The notes below the pieces were generated by a model, which saw nothing but the letters and a program-made list of their open reading frames with translations, searched no databases and was not told where the DNA came from. DNA of 64,000 nt. Origin: Streptomyces sp. NBC_00572 (GTDB taxonomy: Bacteria; Actinomycetota; Actinomycetes; Streptomycetales; Streptomycetaceae). Both the position numbers and the translations under genes were made by a program. This document shows, piece by piece, positions 25,296 through 33,068 of the stretch (its first letter is position 1; every line of letters begins with the position of its first letter). The stretch lies in NCBI RefSeq assembly GCF_026341815.1, contig NZ_JAPENX010000001.1, positions 558,001 to 622,000 of the forward strand. Direction: 5' to 3'.

Positions 25296-26927
25296 ATGGC
25301 GTCCGCGCACCTCGGCGTCGGCGCGCGGTCGGGGGTCCCGGTGGACGAGGTGCTCGCCCTGATCGAGGCGGTTCTGCGGGAGGCGGGTCTGAGGCGCGCG
25401 GACGTCCGGTCGCTGGCCACGCTCGACGCGCGGGCGGCGGAGCCGGGGATCACGGGGGCGGCGGAGGTGCTCGGCGTCCCGGTGCGGGGGTTCACGGCGG
25501 AGGAGCTCGCGGGCGTGCCCGTACCGCATCCGTCGGCGCTGCCGTTGGCCGCGACGGGCACGGCGTCGGTGGCGGAGGCGGCGGCGCTGCTCGCCGCGGC
25601 GGCGGCGGACGAGGGGACGGCGGACGAGGGCGCGGCGGGCGAGGGGACGGCAGCAGCCGGAGGTACCGGGCCGACGGGAGGTGCGGGGGGCTTACTCCTC
25701 GTACCGAAGCGGAAAACCAGGCGCGTAACGTGCGCTCTCGCCGCTTCCGTCCCGTTTCGTCCGAACGAAGATGCCCCAGGCGTACGGTTGTTGCGCCGAA
25801 CTCACGGGTACATCGCTGGCGAGCCTGGCTCACCCCCCACCATCCCCACCCCCCACACGACGGCGGCCATGGACATGCACCTGCATACCGACGCCCACGA
25901 CCTGCGCCACCACGGTGACGCCGAGGTCCGGGACGAGAAACTCATCGACCTGGCGGTCAACGTCCGGACGAACACCCCACCGGACTGGCTTCGGAGGCGG
26001 ATCGCCGACTCCCTGACCGGACTCGCCGCCTACCCCGACGGCCGGGCCGCGCGGGCGGCCGTCGCCGAGCGGCACGACCTGCCCTCGAACCGGGTGCTGC
26101 TCACGGCCGGCGCGGCGGAGGCCTTCGTGCTGATCGCGCGGGCGCTGCCGGTGCGGCGGCCCGTCGTCGTGCATCCGCAGTTCACCGAGCCGGAGGCGGC
26201 GCTGTCCGACGTCGGCCACGAGGTGGGCCGGGTGCTGCTGCGCGAGGAGGACGGTTTCCGGCTGGATCCGGCGGCCGTCCCCGAGGACGCGGACCTGGTG
26301 GTGATCGGGAACCCCACGAACCCGACCTCCGTGCTGCACCCCGCCGACTCGATCGCCGCGCTCGCGAGACCGGGGCGGACCCTGGTGGTGGACGAGGCCT
26401 TCATCGACGCGGTGCCGGGCGAGCGCGAGTCGCTGGCCGGGCGGACCGACGTGCCGGGGCTCGTGGTGCTGCGCAGCCTCACCAAGACCTGGGGGCTCGC
26501 CGGGCTGCGGATCGGGTACGTGCTGGCCGAGCCGGAGACGATCGTGGCGCTCGAGCGGAGCCAGCCGCTGTGGCCGGTGTCGACGCCTGCCCTGGTGGCG
26601 GCGGAGGCGTGCATGTCGCGGGCGGCGCTCGCGGAGGCCGAGCACGCGGCGCACCGGATCGGGGTGGAGCGGGCCCATCTGCTCGCCGGCCTCGCCGAGT
26701 TCGACGAGGTGCGGACGGTGGAGGGGTCGGAGGGGCCCTTCGTGCTGCTGCGGATCGACGGGGCGGACGCGATCCGGGAGCGGCTGCGGTCACTGGGCTT
26801 CGCGGCCCGCCGGGGCGACACCTTCCCGGGGCTCGACCGGAACTGGCTGCGGATCGCGGTCCGCGACCGGGTGACGACGAACCGCTTCCTCCAGGCCCTC
26901 GACCAGGCCCTGTTGATGGGCGGCTGA
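25296..26927 (+). CDS. cobC: Single open frame: CobE/CbiG-C-like domain fused to Rv2231c-type CobC aminotransferase
   Basis: 543 aa with no stop between two usually separate proteins. Residues 1 to about 150 match the CbiG C-terminal/CobE fold (AHLGVGARSGVPVDEVLALI, GVPVRGFTAEELAGVPVPHPS, LLLVPKRKTRRVTCALA). An Ala/Gly-rich low-complexity stretch lies within it. Residues from about 192 onward are a class I PLP enzyme, LRHHGDAEVRD to the end, with PLP lysine in LRSLTKTWGLAGLRIGY, as in CobC, which makes the aminopropanol arm precursor. A TTA codon occurs at 25692-25694 (Leu133). The linker 25750-25868 uses codons unlike the rest. CobC could instead start independently at ATG 25869 or 25875. 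Confidence 0.78.
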   Translation: MASAHLGVGARSGVPVDEVLALIEAVLREAGLRRADVRSLATLDARAAEPGITGAAEVLGVPVRGFTAEELAGVPVPHPSALPLAATGTASVAEAAALLAAAAADEGTADEGAAGEGTAAAGGTGPTGGAGGLLLVPKRKTRRVTCALAASVPFRPNEDAPGVRLLRRTHGYIAGEPGSPPTIPTPHTTAAMDMHLHTDAHDLRHHGDAEVRDEKLIDLAVNVRTNTPPDWLRRRIADSLTGLAAYPDGRAARAAVAERHDLPSNRVLLTAGAAEAFVLIARALPVRRPVVVHPQFTEPEAALSDVGHEVGRVLLREEDGFRLDPAAVPEDADLVVIGNPTNPTSVLHPADSIAALARPGRTLVVDEAFIDAVPGERESLAGRTDVPGLVVLRSLTKTWGLAGLRIGYVLAEPETIVALERSQPLWPVSTPALVAAEACMSRAALAEAEHAAHRIGVERAHLLAGLAEFDEVRTVEGSEGPFVLLRIDGADAIRERLRSLGFAARRGDTFPGLDRNWLRIAVRDRVTTNRFLQALDQALLMGG

Positions 26928-26944
26928 GCCCGGCGGACGCACAG

Positions 26945-26989
26945 GGGTCCGGGGAGGGCGACGTCGTCACCGTCGCCCTCCCCGGACCC
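26945..26989. terminator. Bidirectional terminator between convergent cobC and LAETG-protein genes
   Basis: A perfect 19-bp stem (26945-26963 with 26971-26989, GGGTCCGGGGAGGGCGACG and its complement) with a 7-nt loop. It lies between the stops of two convergent genes and is followed by TGTTTCCCCC, so it can serve both strands. Confidence 0.9.
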
Positions 26990-27053
26990 GTGTTTCCCCC
27001 TTCGAGGCTCCCCCCGGAGCCTCCCGCGCCCCCGCGCGGCCCCCTCGGACCCG

Positions 27054-28064
27054 TCAGCCTCGGGAGCGGGCGCGCGAGCGGGTCAGCGCGAGGGCGCCGC
27101 CGCCGGCGACGAGGAGCGCGAGCGCCCCGCCGGCGATGTACGGGGTGGTGGAGCTGCCGCCGGTCTCGGCGAGGTTCTGGGTGGGCGTGGTGCCGCCGTT
27201 GTTGGTCTTGATACCGCCGGCGTCGCTGGGCTTGACCGAGGGCTGCTGCGTGGGCTGCTCGGAGGGCCGCTCACTGGGCTCCTGGGTGGGCTGCTCGGTC
27301 GGCTTCTCGGTGGGCCGCTCCGTGGGCTTCTCCGTCGGGGCCGTGCCCTCGGGGGTCTCGCAGGTGGCCTCGGCGAGCGTCACGGTGCCGTTGACCTCGG
27401 CGACGCCGAGCTTCAGCGGGTCGACCTCCACCTTGAGTTCGAGGGCGGTCGCCGCCGCCGTACGAGAGGTGGTGGACGTACGGGAGAGGTCGAGGGTCAC
27501 TTTGCCGATGCCCGGGACGCTGACCTGGGTGCGACCGCCGGTGGAGAGGGTCGTCCTCTTGCCGAAGACGGTGACGTGACCGAGGACGTTGGACTCGGCG
27601 ACCGGCTTCCTGCCCACCTCGCACAGCGCCTTGGAGGTCACCTTCTCGACCTCGACGAGGGAGAGCAGCGGGATTCCGGGGACGTGGACCTGGGCCTTGA
27701 CGAGGTTCACGTACCCCTCGGCCTTCTCCTCGTCGACGGTGGCCGTCGAGGTGGCGACTTCGGCGGCGAGGATGTCGATCGGCTTGCCCTCCTCGGCCCC
27801 CTGCACCTTGACGGAGAGCGCGGTCTCGCTCTCGGTCTGCGGCGCCCTGACCTCGTTGAGGGAGGCCCGCACCGGCACGTCGACCGTCTTGCCGAGGAGC
27901 GAGACGTCGAGGCCGGTGCGCAGGACGACGGCGGTGGCGCGCCCTTCGCCGCCCGTGGCGTGCGCCGCGGGGGCCGCGAGGAGGACCGGGCCGACGGTCA
28001 GGGCGGCGACGGTCGCGGCGGCCGCGGTGCGGCGCACGGGCATGCGGAAGGTGTTGCTGTTCAA
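27054..28064 (-). CDS. SCO1860-family LAETG-anchored cell-surface protein
   Basis: 336 aa secreted protein. An N-terminal signal peptide (RRTAAAATVAALTVGPVLLA to AHA near residue 38) leads to a beta-rich domain, then a low-complexity spacer of 4-residue Pro/Thr/Ser/Glu units (TEKPTERPTEKPTEQP) near residues 264-300. The C-terminus is a sortase signal: LAETGGS, a hydrophobic helix (TPYIAGGALALLVAGGGALA) and RSRARSRG. LAxTG is the motif used by class E sortases in Streptomyces, so it is probably linked to peptidoglycan. TTG 28064 is favoured, with GGGGG upstream; ATG 28043 is the alternative. Confidence 0.86.
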   Translation of the reverse strand: MNSNTFRMPVRRTAAAATVAALTVGPVLLAAPAAHATGGEGRATAVVLRTGLDVSLLGKTVDVPVRASLNEVRAPQTESETALSVKVQGAEEGKPIDILAAEVATSTATVDEEKAEGYVNLVKAQVHVPGIPLLSLVEVEKVTSKALCEVGRKPVAESNVLGHVTVFGKRTTLSTGGRTQVSVPGIGKVTLDLSRTSTTSRTAAATALELKVEVDPLKLGVAEVNGTVTLAEATCETPEGTAPTEKPTERPTEKPTEQPTQEPSERPSEQPTQQPSVKPSDAGGIKTNNGGTTPTQNLAETGGSSTTPYIAGGALALLVAGGGALALTRSRARSRG

Positions 28065-28352
28065 GATGGTGGAACCCCCACAAGAGACACGGCGTCGCCG
28101 GCCGCTCACCACGGGGACGGTGGGTCGGCGCGGCCTCGGCGACTTGAGACACCGAAATCTTTACGCACGGAGAGTGAACCGGCAGTCGCCTGACGTGAGT
28201 TCACTCCAAAGGGGGGTTTCCGTGTTCATTTTCGATTTTTCTGGACACAACCGTTCCCGGGTGTCCCGCGTCTTTCGCACGCGCGGGTACACAAGGGAAT
28301 GGTGTGAACGATCTGCTCCGCGGCGAAGTAACGGATCGTCAACCCGGCACGT
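28065..28352. promoter_or_regulatory. Upstream region of the LAETG-protein gene
   Basis: 288 nt between the LAETG-protein start and the 3' end of the siderophore-interacting protein gene, both on minus. It has an A/T-rich patch (GTGTTCATTTTCGATTTTTCTGG, 28221-28243), unusual here, that may mark a promoter or the end of the upstream transcript. No gene was recognised. Confidence 0.35.
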
Positions 28353-29072
28353 TCAGCTCGCGCGCCAGTACCCGAGAGCGTGGACACGCTCCTTGGGGAG
28401 GGCGAGCTCCTTGCGCGCGTACGTGGCGAGGGTGCGGGTGGTCGTGGTGTCGCAGGCGATCCAGACGTACGGGTCCGAGTCGGCGAGTCCGGGCAGCTCG
28501 GCCTTCACACGGGCGACGAGGTCGGCTCCGTCGTTCCGACGCGGCACCCGGCGCAACTCGTGGTGCTCGGGGTCGAGCCGGACGGGCAGTTCCTCGTCGG
28601 AGGCGTGCTGGGTCTCGAACCAGACGGTGGCCGGGACGCCCGGGAGCGCGTCGAGCAGGGAGTTGACGGCGGGCAGAGAGGCCGGGTCGCCGACCACGAG
28701 AAGCCGCCCGGGGCGCGGCTCCGGCGCCTCGAAGCCGGTGCCCTGGAGGGTGGCGTCCACGGTGTCGCCGGGGGCGCAGACGCGGGCCCAGCGGCTGGCG
28801 ACGCCGTCGTGGAGGGCGAACTCCAGGCTGAAGGTGCCGGCCTCCCGGTCGGGGTCGACCAGGGTGTACGCGCGCTGGTGCGGCTTGCCCGCGTTCTCGA
28901 ACCAGATGCGCACCCACATCGTCGGGTGGACTCCGGCGGCGGCGAGCAGTCCGCCGTCCGTGAAGTGCACCCTGCGGTAGTCCTCGGTGACCTGCTCGGC
29001 CCCCGTCACGGTGAACGTGAAGCCCTTGCCCCGCATCAGCTTGAGAACGGCACCCTGCCAGCCGTGACCCAC
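28353..29072 (-). CDS. Siderophore-interacting protein (FAD-dependent ferric-siderophore reductase, SIP/ViuB family)
   Basis: 239 aa. The N-terminal FAD-binding barrel (residues about 10-120) carries the flavin motif HQRAYTLVDPD near residue 64, and the NAD(P)H-binding half begins GRLLVVGDPASLPAVNSLL near 121. The SIP-type tail ALGYW is present. Such enzymes reduce Fe(III) in imported siderophores to release iron in the cytoplasm. The GTG start has GGGGAGGGG upstream, and an iron box lies 34 nt before the start, so expression in iron limitation is expected. Confidence 0.9.
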   Translation of the reverse strand: MGHGWQGAVLKLMRGKGFTFTVTGAEQVTEDYRRVHFTDGGLLAAAGVHPTMWVRIWFENAGKPHQRAYTLVDPDREAGTFSLEFALHDGVASRWARVCAPGDTVDATLQGTGFEAPEPRPGRLLVVGDPASLPAVNSLLDALPGVPATVWFETQHASDEELPVRLDPEHHELRRVPRRNDGADLVARVKAELPGLADSDPYVWIACDTTTTRTLATYARKELALPKERVHALGYWRAS

Positions 29073-29106
29073 CGCAATCCCCTCCCCTGAACTCCTGTAG
29101 ATTAAT

Positions 29107-29125
29107 TTAGGTCAGCCTAACCTAA
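29107..29125. promoter_or_regulatory. Iron box (IdeR/DmdR operator)
   Basis: TTAGGTCAGCCTAACCTAA matches 17 of 19 positions of the actinobacterial IdeR/DmdR consensus TTAGGTTAGGCTAACCTAA. It sits between the divergent SIP and acylase genes, 34 nt from one start and 16 nt from the other, so iron-loaded repressor could control both. It overlaps an A/T-rich segment likely to hold the promoters. Confidence 0.92.
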
Positions 29126-29141
29126 GAAATTCGCGGAAGAC

Positions 29142-31307
29142 ATGGCCGAAGACCATGTCGGGTACAGGGACGGGATCGGGGTCTGCGTGAGCATCGAGGT
29201 CTACCGGGACGCCTGGGGCGTCCCCCATCTGCGCGCCGCGGACCCGGACGAACTCGCCTTCGCCCAGGGCCGGGTCACCGCCCGCGACCGGGCCTGGCAG
29301 CTGGAGGTCGAGCGGCACCGGGCCCAGGGCACCACGGCCGCCTTCCTCGGCGCCGCCGAGCTCGGCTGGGACACCTTCGCCCGGCGGTCCCGGCTCGCCG
29401 ACACCGCCCGCCTCTGCTTCGAGCGGCTCGAACGCGACGACGCGACGACCGCCGCCTGGGTACGCGCGTACGTGGACGGGGTCAACGACGGCCTGGAGGA
29501 AGGGGCCGGACGCGCACCCGAGTTCGAGCGGACCGGCCTCACGCCCGGCCGGTGGGAGCCGTGGACCCCGCTCGCCGTCTGGCTGACCACCCACATCCTG
29601 TTCGCCGGCTTCCCCACCAAGCTGTGGCGCGAGGAGGTCGCCCGGCGGCTCGGCGAGGAGTGGACGGAGCTCTTCGCGACCGACGGGCCGGGGACCTCCG
29701 GCTCCAACGGCTGGCTGATCGCGGGCGATCGGACCGCGAGCGGGGCCGCCCTGGTGGCCGGCGACCCGCACCGGTTCATCGAGGCGCCGGGCGTCTACCA
29801 GCAGATCCGGCTCGCCTGCCCCTCGTACGACGTGGTGGGCATCGCCGTGCCCGGCATCCCCGGGCTCGCCCACTTCGGCCACACCGGGCCGGTCGCCTGG
29901 GCGATCACCAACGCGATGGCCGACTACCAGGACCTCTACCGGGAGCGGCTGCGGCGGCTCCCGGACGGCGGGGTGGAGGCGTACGGCCCCGAGGGCCGGC
30001 GCCCGGCGACCACGCACACGGAGACGATCGAGGTCGCGGGCGGTGAGCCGGTCGTCGTCGAGGTGATCGAGACGGACCGGGGGCCGGTGATCATCGGGGT
30101 GGACGACGAGCCGGGGAGCGAACCGGGGAGCGAACCGGGGAGCGAGTCCTGCGGATGGGAGGCGGTCAGCCTTCGGTACCCGCCGCGCGTCACCGGAGAG
30201 CTCGGATTCGGCGTCCTGCCCGCGCTGCTGCGCGCCCGGACCGTCGCCGATGTGGACACGGCCCTCGACGGCTGGATCGAGCCGGTGAACGTCGTGCTGG
30301 CCGCCGACACCCAGGGCGGTCTGCTGCACCGGGTCGCCGGACACGTCCCCGTACGGAACCGGGCCAACTCGCTGCGCATCGTGCCCGCCTGGGACCCGGC
30401 CCACGCGTGGGAGGCCGCTCCGGCGCCGCTGCCCCGCGCCGAGGTCGACGGCCACGCCGTGATGGCCAACGCCCGGGGCCTGGCCGGGCCGCTGGGGATC
30501 GAGTTCGCCCCGCCGCACCGGGCGGAGCGGATCGGCACGCTCCTCGACGCCTCGGCGGACTGGACTCCGGAGACCGTCGCCGCCGTCCACCGCGACACCG
30601 ACAACCCCTCGGCGGCCCGCCTCCTCGCGGCGGTGGCACGCGCGGGCGACGCCGGGGTCGGCACCGTCCTCTCCCCCGCCGCCTCCGCCGTCCGGGACCG
30701 GCTGCTCGCCTGGGACCGGCGGATGGACGCGGACAGCACCGATGCCGGCCTGTACGCCGCCGTGCGCGGGGCCGTGGTGCGGCGTCTCGCCGCCCACGAG
30801 GCCTTCGCGGCGCTGCGCGAAGGCGCCCCGTACCCCGAGGTGTTCCGGCCCTGGCTGGCCCTCGGACCGCGCGTCGCCTACGCCCTGGAGACCCTGCTCG
30901 TGGCCGGGCCCGTGCCCGCCGGGGACGTCGACCGGATCGTGCGCAAGGCGCTCGACGAGGTCGGAGCCGGCGAGCCGCCGGCCGCCTGGGGCGTGACGCA
31001 CCGGCTCGCGCCCTGGCAGGCGCTGCCCGACGCCGACGACGCGCAGTGGCCCGGGCTCGGCGGGGACCACGACTGCGTGCTCTCCACCTCCAGCGTGCCC
31101 GGGTGGACCGACCGCAGCGCCCGCGCCTCCGCCGCCCGTTACGTCTGGGACCTCGCCGACCGCGAGCGCAGCGGCTGGATCGTGCCGTTCGGCGCGTCGG
31201 GCGTCCCCGGCGACCCGCACCACCGCGACCAGCTTCCGCTGTGGCTGAGGGGCGAACTCGCCCCCGTCACCACCGACTGGCAGTACCTCACCAAGGAGCA
31301 GGGATGA
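29142..31307 (+). CDS. Penicillin acylase family Ntn hydrolase
   Basis: 721 aa, single precursor of the penicillin amidase family, which self-cleaves to two subunits and hydrolyses amides or acyl-homoserine lactones. The N-terminus has the family phrase VYRDAWGVPHLRA; the autocatalytic Ser is Ser188 in SGSNGWLIAG, and AVPGIPGLAHFGHTGPVAWA follows. No clear signal peptide, unlike periplasmic members, so it may act in the cytoplasm. An in-frame EPGS triplication occurs near residue 325. It begins 16 nt after an iron box and its stop overlaps the acetyltransferase start. GTG 29187 is an alternative start. Confidence 0.87.
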   Translation: MAEDHVGYRDGIGVCVSIEVYRDAWGVPHLRAADPDELAFAQGRVTARDRAWQLEVERHRAQGTTAAFLGAAELGWDTFARRSRLADTARLCFERLERDDATTAAWVRAYVDGVNDGLEEGAGRAPEFERTGLTPGRWEPWTPLAVWLTTHILFAGFPTKLWREEVARRLGEEWTELFATDGPGTSGSNGWLIAGDRTASGAALVAGDPHRFIEAPGVYQQIRLACPSYDVVGIAVPGIPGLAHFGHTGPVAWAITNAMADYQDLYRERLRRLPDGGVEAYGPEGRRPATTHTETIEVAGGEPVVVEVIETDRGPVIIGVDDEPGSEPGSEPGSESCGWEAVSLRYPPRVTGELGFGVLPALLRARTVADVDTALDGWIEPVNVVLAADTQGGLLHRVAGHVPVRNRANSLRIVPAWDPAHAWEAAPAPLPRAEVDGHAVMANARGLAGPLGIEFAPPHRAERIGTLLDASADWTPETVAAVHRDTDNPSAARLLAAVARAGDAGVGTVLSPAASAVRDRLLAWDRRMDADSTDAGLYAAVRGAVVRRLAAHEAFAALREGAPYPEVFRPWLALGPRVAYALETLLVAGPVPAGDVDRIVRKALDEVGAGEPPAAWGVTHRLAPWQALPDADDAQWPGLGGDHDCVLSTSSVPGWTDRSARASAARYVWDLADRERSGWIVPFGASGVPGDPHHRDQLPLWLRGELAPVTTDWQYLTKEQG
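30108..30143 (+). repeat. Three 12-bp tandem repeats inside the acylase gene
   Basis: GAGCCGGGGAGC, GAACCGGGGAGC and GAACCGGGGAGC, encoding EPGS three times in a surface loop just before the SCGWEAVSLRYPP strand. Copy number may vary between strains because the units are nearly identical and in frame. Confidence 0.9.
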
Positions 31308-31873
31308 CCACCGCAACCGCCGCCCACGTCCAGAGAATCGAGGGCTTCGGCACCGTCACCGTCCGGCCCGTCGAGCCCGAGCGCGACGCGCCGGTCCTGC
31401 ACGCCTGGGTCAACGAGGAGCGGTCCCGCTTCTGGGGCATGGTCGGCACGACCGTCGAGCAGGTCCGGGACGTCTACGCGCACCTCGACTCGCTCACCAC
31501 GCACCACGGCTTCCTGGTGAGCCTGGACGACGAGCCGGTCGCCCTCCTGCAGACGTACGACCCCGAGGCCGACCGCGTCAGCGAGTGCTACGAGGTGGAG
31601 CCCGGGGACATCGGCGCCCACTTCCTGATCGCGCCGAACGCGGCCCCGCAGCCCGGCTTCACCGGCACGCTCCTGTCCGTGCTCATCGCCTTCACGCTGC
31701 GGGACCACACCCGTGTGGTCGTGGAGCCGGACGCCTCCAACGAGAAGGCGATCGCCCGTATGGTGCGGGCCGGTTTCGAGCTGGGCCCGGAGGTCGTGCT
31801 GCCCGAGGTGGACCTGCCGGAGGTCTTCATCCCGGAGAAGAAGGCCCGGCTCGCCTTCCTGAACCGCGGCTAG
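31304..31873 (+). CDS. Siderophore-type GNAT acetyltransferase (IucB/AlcB/MbtK-like)
   Basis: 189 aa. Family features: VTVRPVEPERDAPVLHAWVN near residue 17, ERSRFWGM, DDEPVALLQTYDPEAD, GDIGAHFLIAP and VVVEPDASNEKAIARMVRAGF. Relatives acylate N-hydroxylysine or hydroxyornithine during hydroxamate siderophore synthesis. The start overlaps the acylase stop (ATGA), so both are coupled and likely under the upstream iron box. No hydroxylase or NIS synthetase is present in the window, so its substrate is open. Confidence 0.85.
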   Translation: MTTATAAHVQRIEGFGTVTVRPVEPERDAPVLHAWVNEERSRFWGMVGTTVEQVRDVYAHLDSLTTHHGFLVSLDDEPVALLQTYDPEADRVSECYEVEPGDIGAHFLIAPNAAPQPGFTGTLLSVLIAFTLRDHTRVVVEPDASNEKAIARMVRAGFELGPEVVLPEVDLPEVFIPEKKARLAFLNRG

Positions 31874-31904
31874 GAACGACCCAGGACTGTCCGCCGGACA
31901 TCCC

Positions 31905-32990
31905 CTAGCCGACCACGCGCCCGTTGACGACGACCCGGCGCGGCGCCGCGAGGACGCGGACGTCTGCGCGCGGGTCCTCGCCGTAGACGACGAGGTCGGC
32001 CGGGGCGCCCTCCTCCAGGGAAGGACGGCCCAGCCAGGCCCTGGCTCCCCAGGCGGTGGCGGCGAGCGCGTCGATCGGCGGGATGCCGGCCTTCGTCAGC
32101 TCCTCCACCTCCTCGGCCACCAGGCCGTGGGCGAGGGAGCCGCCCGCGTCGGTGCCGACGAAGACCGGGACGCCCGCGTCGAAGGCGGCGCGCACCGTGT
32201 CGTACCGGCGCTCGTGCAGCCGGCGCATATGGGCCGACCAGCGGGGGAACTTCTCCTCGCCGCCGTCGGCGAGGTGCGGGAAGGTCGCGATGTTGACCAG
32301 AGTCGGGACGATCGCGACGCCCCGCTCGGCGAAGAGCGGGATGGTGTCCTCGGTGAGACCGGTCGCGTGCTCGATGCAGTCGATCCCGGCCTCGACGAGG
32401 TCGCGGAGCGAGTCCTCCGCGAAGCAGTGCGCGGTGACGCGGGCGCCGAGCCGGTGCGCCTCGGCGATGGCGGCCTCGACCTCGGCGCGCGGCCAGCAGG
32501 CGGTGAGGTCGCCGGCCTCGCGGTCGATCCAGTCGCCGACGAGCTTGACCCAGCCGTCGCCGCGCCGGGCCTCGCGGCCGACGTACGCCACGAGGTCGGC
32601 GGGCTCGATCTCGTGGGCGTAGTTGCGGATGTAGCGGCGGGTGCGGGCGATGTGCCGGCCCGCGCGGATGATCTTCGGCAGGTCCTCGCGCTCGTCGATC
32701 CAGCGGGTGTCGGAGGGCGAGCCCGCGTCCCGGATCAGCAGGGTGCCCGCGTCCCGGTCGGTGAGGGCCTGCTTCTCGCTGGTGGCCTCGTCGACGGGGC
32801 CGTGCCGGTCGAGGCCGACGTGGCAGTGGGCGTCGACGAGTCCGGGCAGCACCCAGCCCTCGACGGTGACCGTCTCGGCGGCGGGCCGGTCGAAGGTGAC
32901 CCGTCCGTCGACGCACCACAGTTCGTCCCGTACGTCCTCGGGGCCGACGAGCACCCGTCCCTTCACGTGCAGCACCGCGTGATCACTCAT
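31905..32990 (-). CDS. Metal-dependent amidohydrolase family protein
   Basis: 361 aa. TIM-barrel amidohydrolase with the first metal motif VDAHCHVGLD near residue 56, later TAHCFAE and CIEHATG His residues, and the terminal Asp in VFVGTDAGGS near 283. The C-terminal composite domain ends ADLVVYGEDPRADVRVLAAPRRVVVNG, typical of imidazolonepropionase-like and prolidase-like members. Substrate unknown. Start ATG 32990 was chosen over an upstream in-frame codon because MSDHAVLHVKGRVL is the usual beginning. Confidence 0.84.
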   Translation of the reverse strand: MSDHAVLHVKGRVLVGPEDVRDELWCVDGRVTFDRPAAETVTVEGWVLPGLVDAHCHVGLDRHGPVDEATSEKQALTDRDAGTLLIRDAGSPSDTRWIDEREDLPKIIRAGRHIARTRRYIRNYAHEIEPADLVAYVGREARRGDGWVKLVGDWIDREAGDLTACWPRAEVEAAIAEAHRLGARVTAHCFAEDSLRDLVEAGIDCIEHATGLTEDTIPLFAERGVAIVPTLVNIATFPHLADGGEEKFPRWSAHMRRLHERRYDTVRAAFDAGVPVFVGTDAGGSLAHGLVAEEVEELTKAGIPPIDALAATAWGARAWLGRPSLEEGAPADLVVYGEDPRADVRVLAAPRRVVVNGRVVG

Positions 32991-33023
32991 GCCTGCACTG
33001 TACGAGGGCGGGTGCCCGGCCGG

Positions 33024-33042
33024 GACCCCCGATCGGGGGGTC
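33024..33042 (-). terminator. Short GC hairpin after the FG-GAP gene
   Basis: GACCCCC (33024-33030) pairs with GGGGGTC (33036-33042) across a 5-nt loop, in the 78-nt gap between two minus-strand genes. The stem is short but nearly palindromic. Confidence 0.5.
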
Positions 33043-33068
33043 ACGGGTCGACCGCGCCCCTGCGACCG

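Noticed and set aside
23340..26927. Single 1195-residue protein spanning cobB, the ZIP gene and CobE/CobC
   Set aside because: The extra 650 residues are an out-of-frame reading of cobB and an antisense reading of the ZIP gene; only 25296-26927 is plausible coding sequence.
31874..31904. TGTCCGCCGGACA hairpin as a terminator after the acetyltransferase gene
   Set aside because: Six-base stem with a one-base loop is sterically poor; not listed as a terminator.
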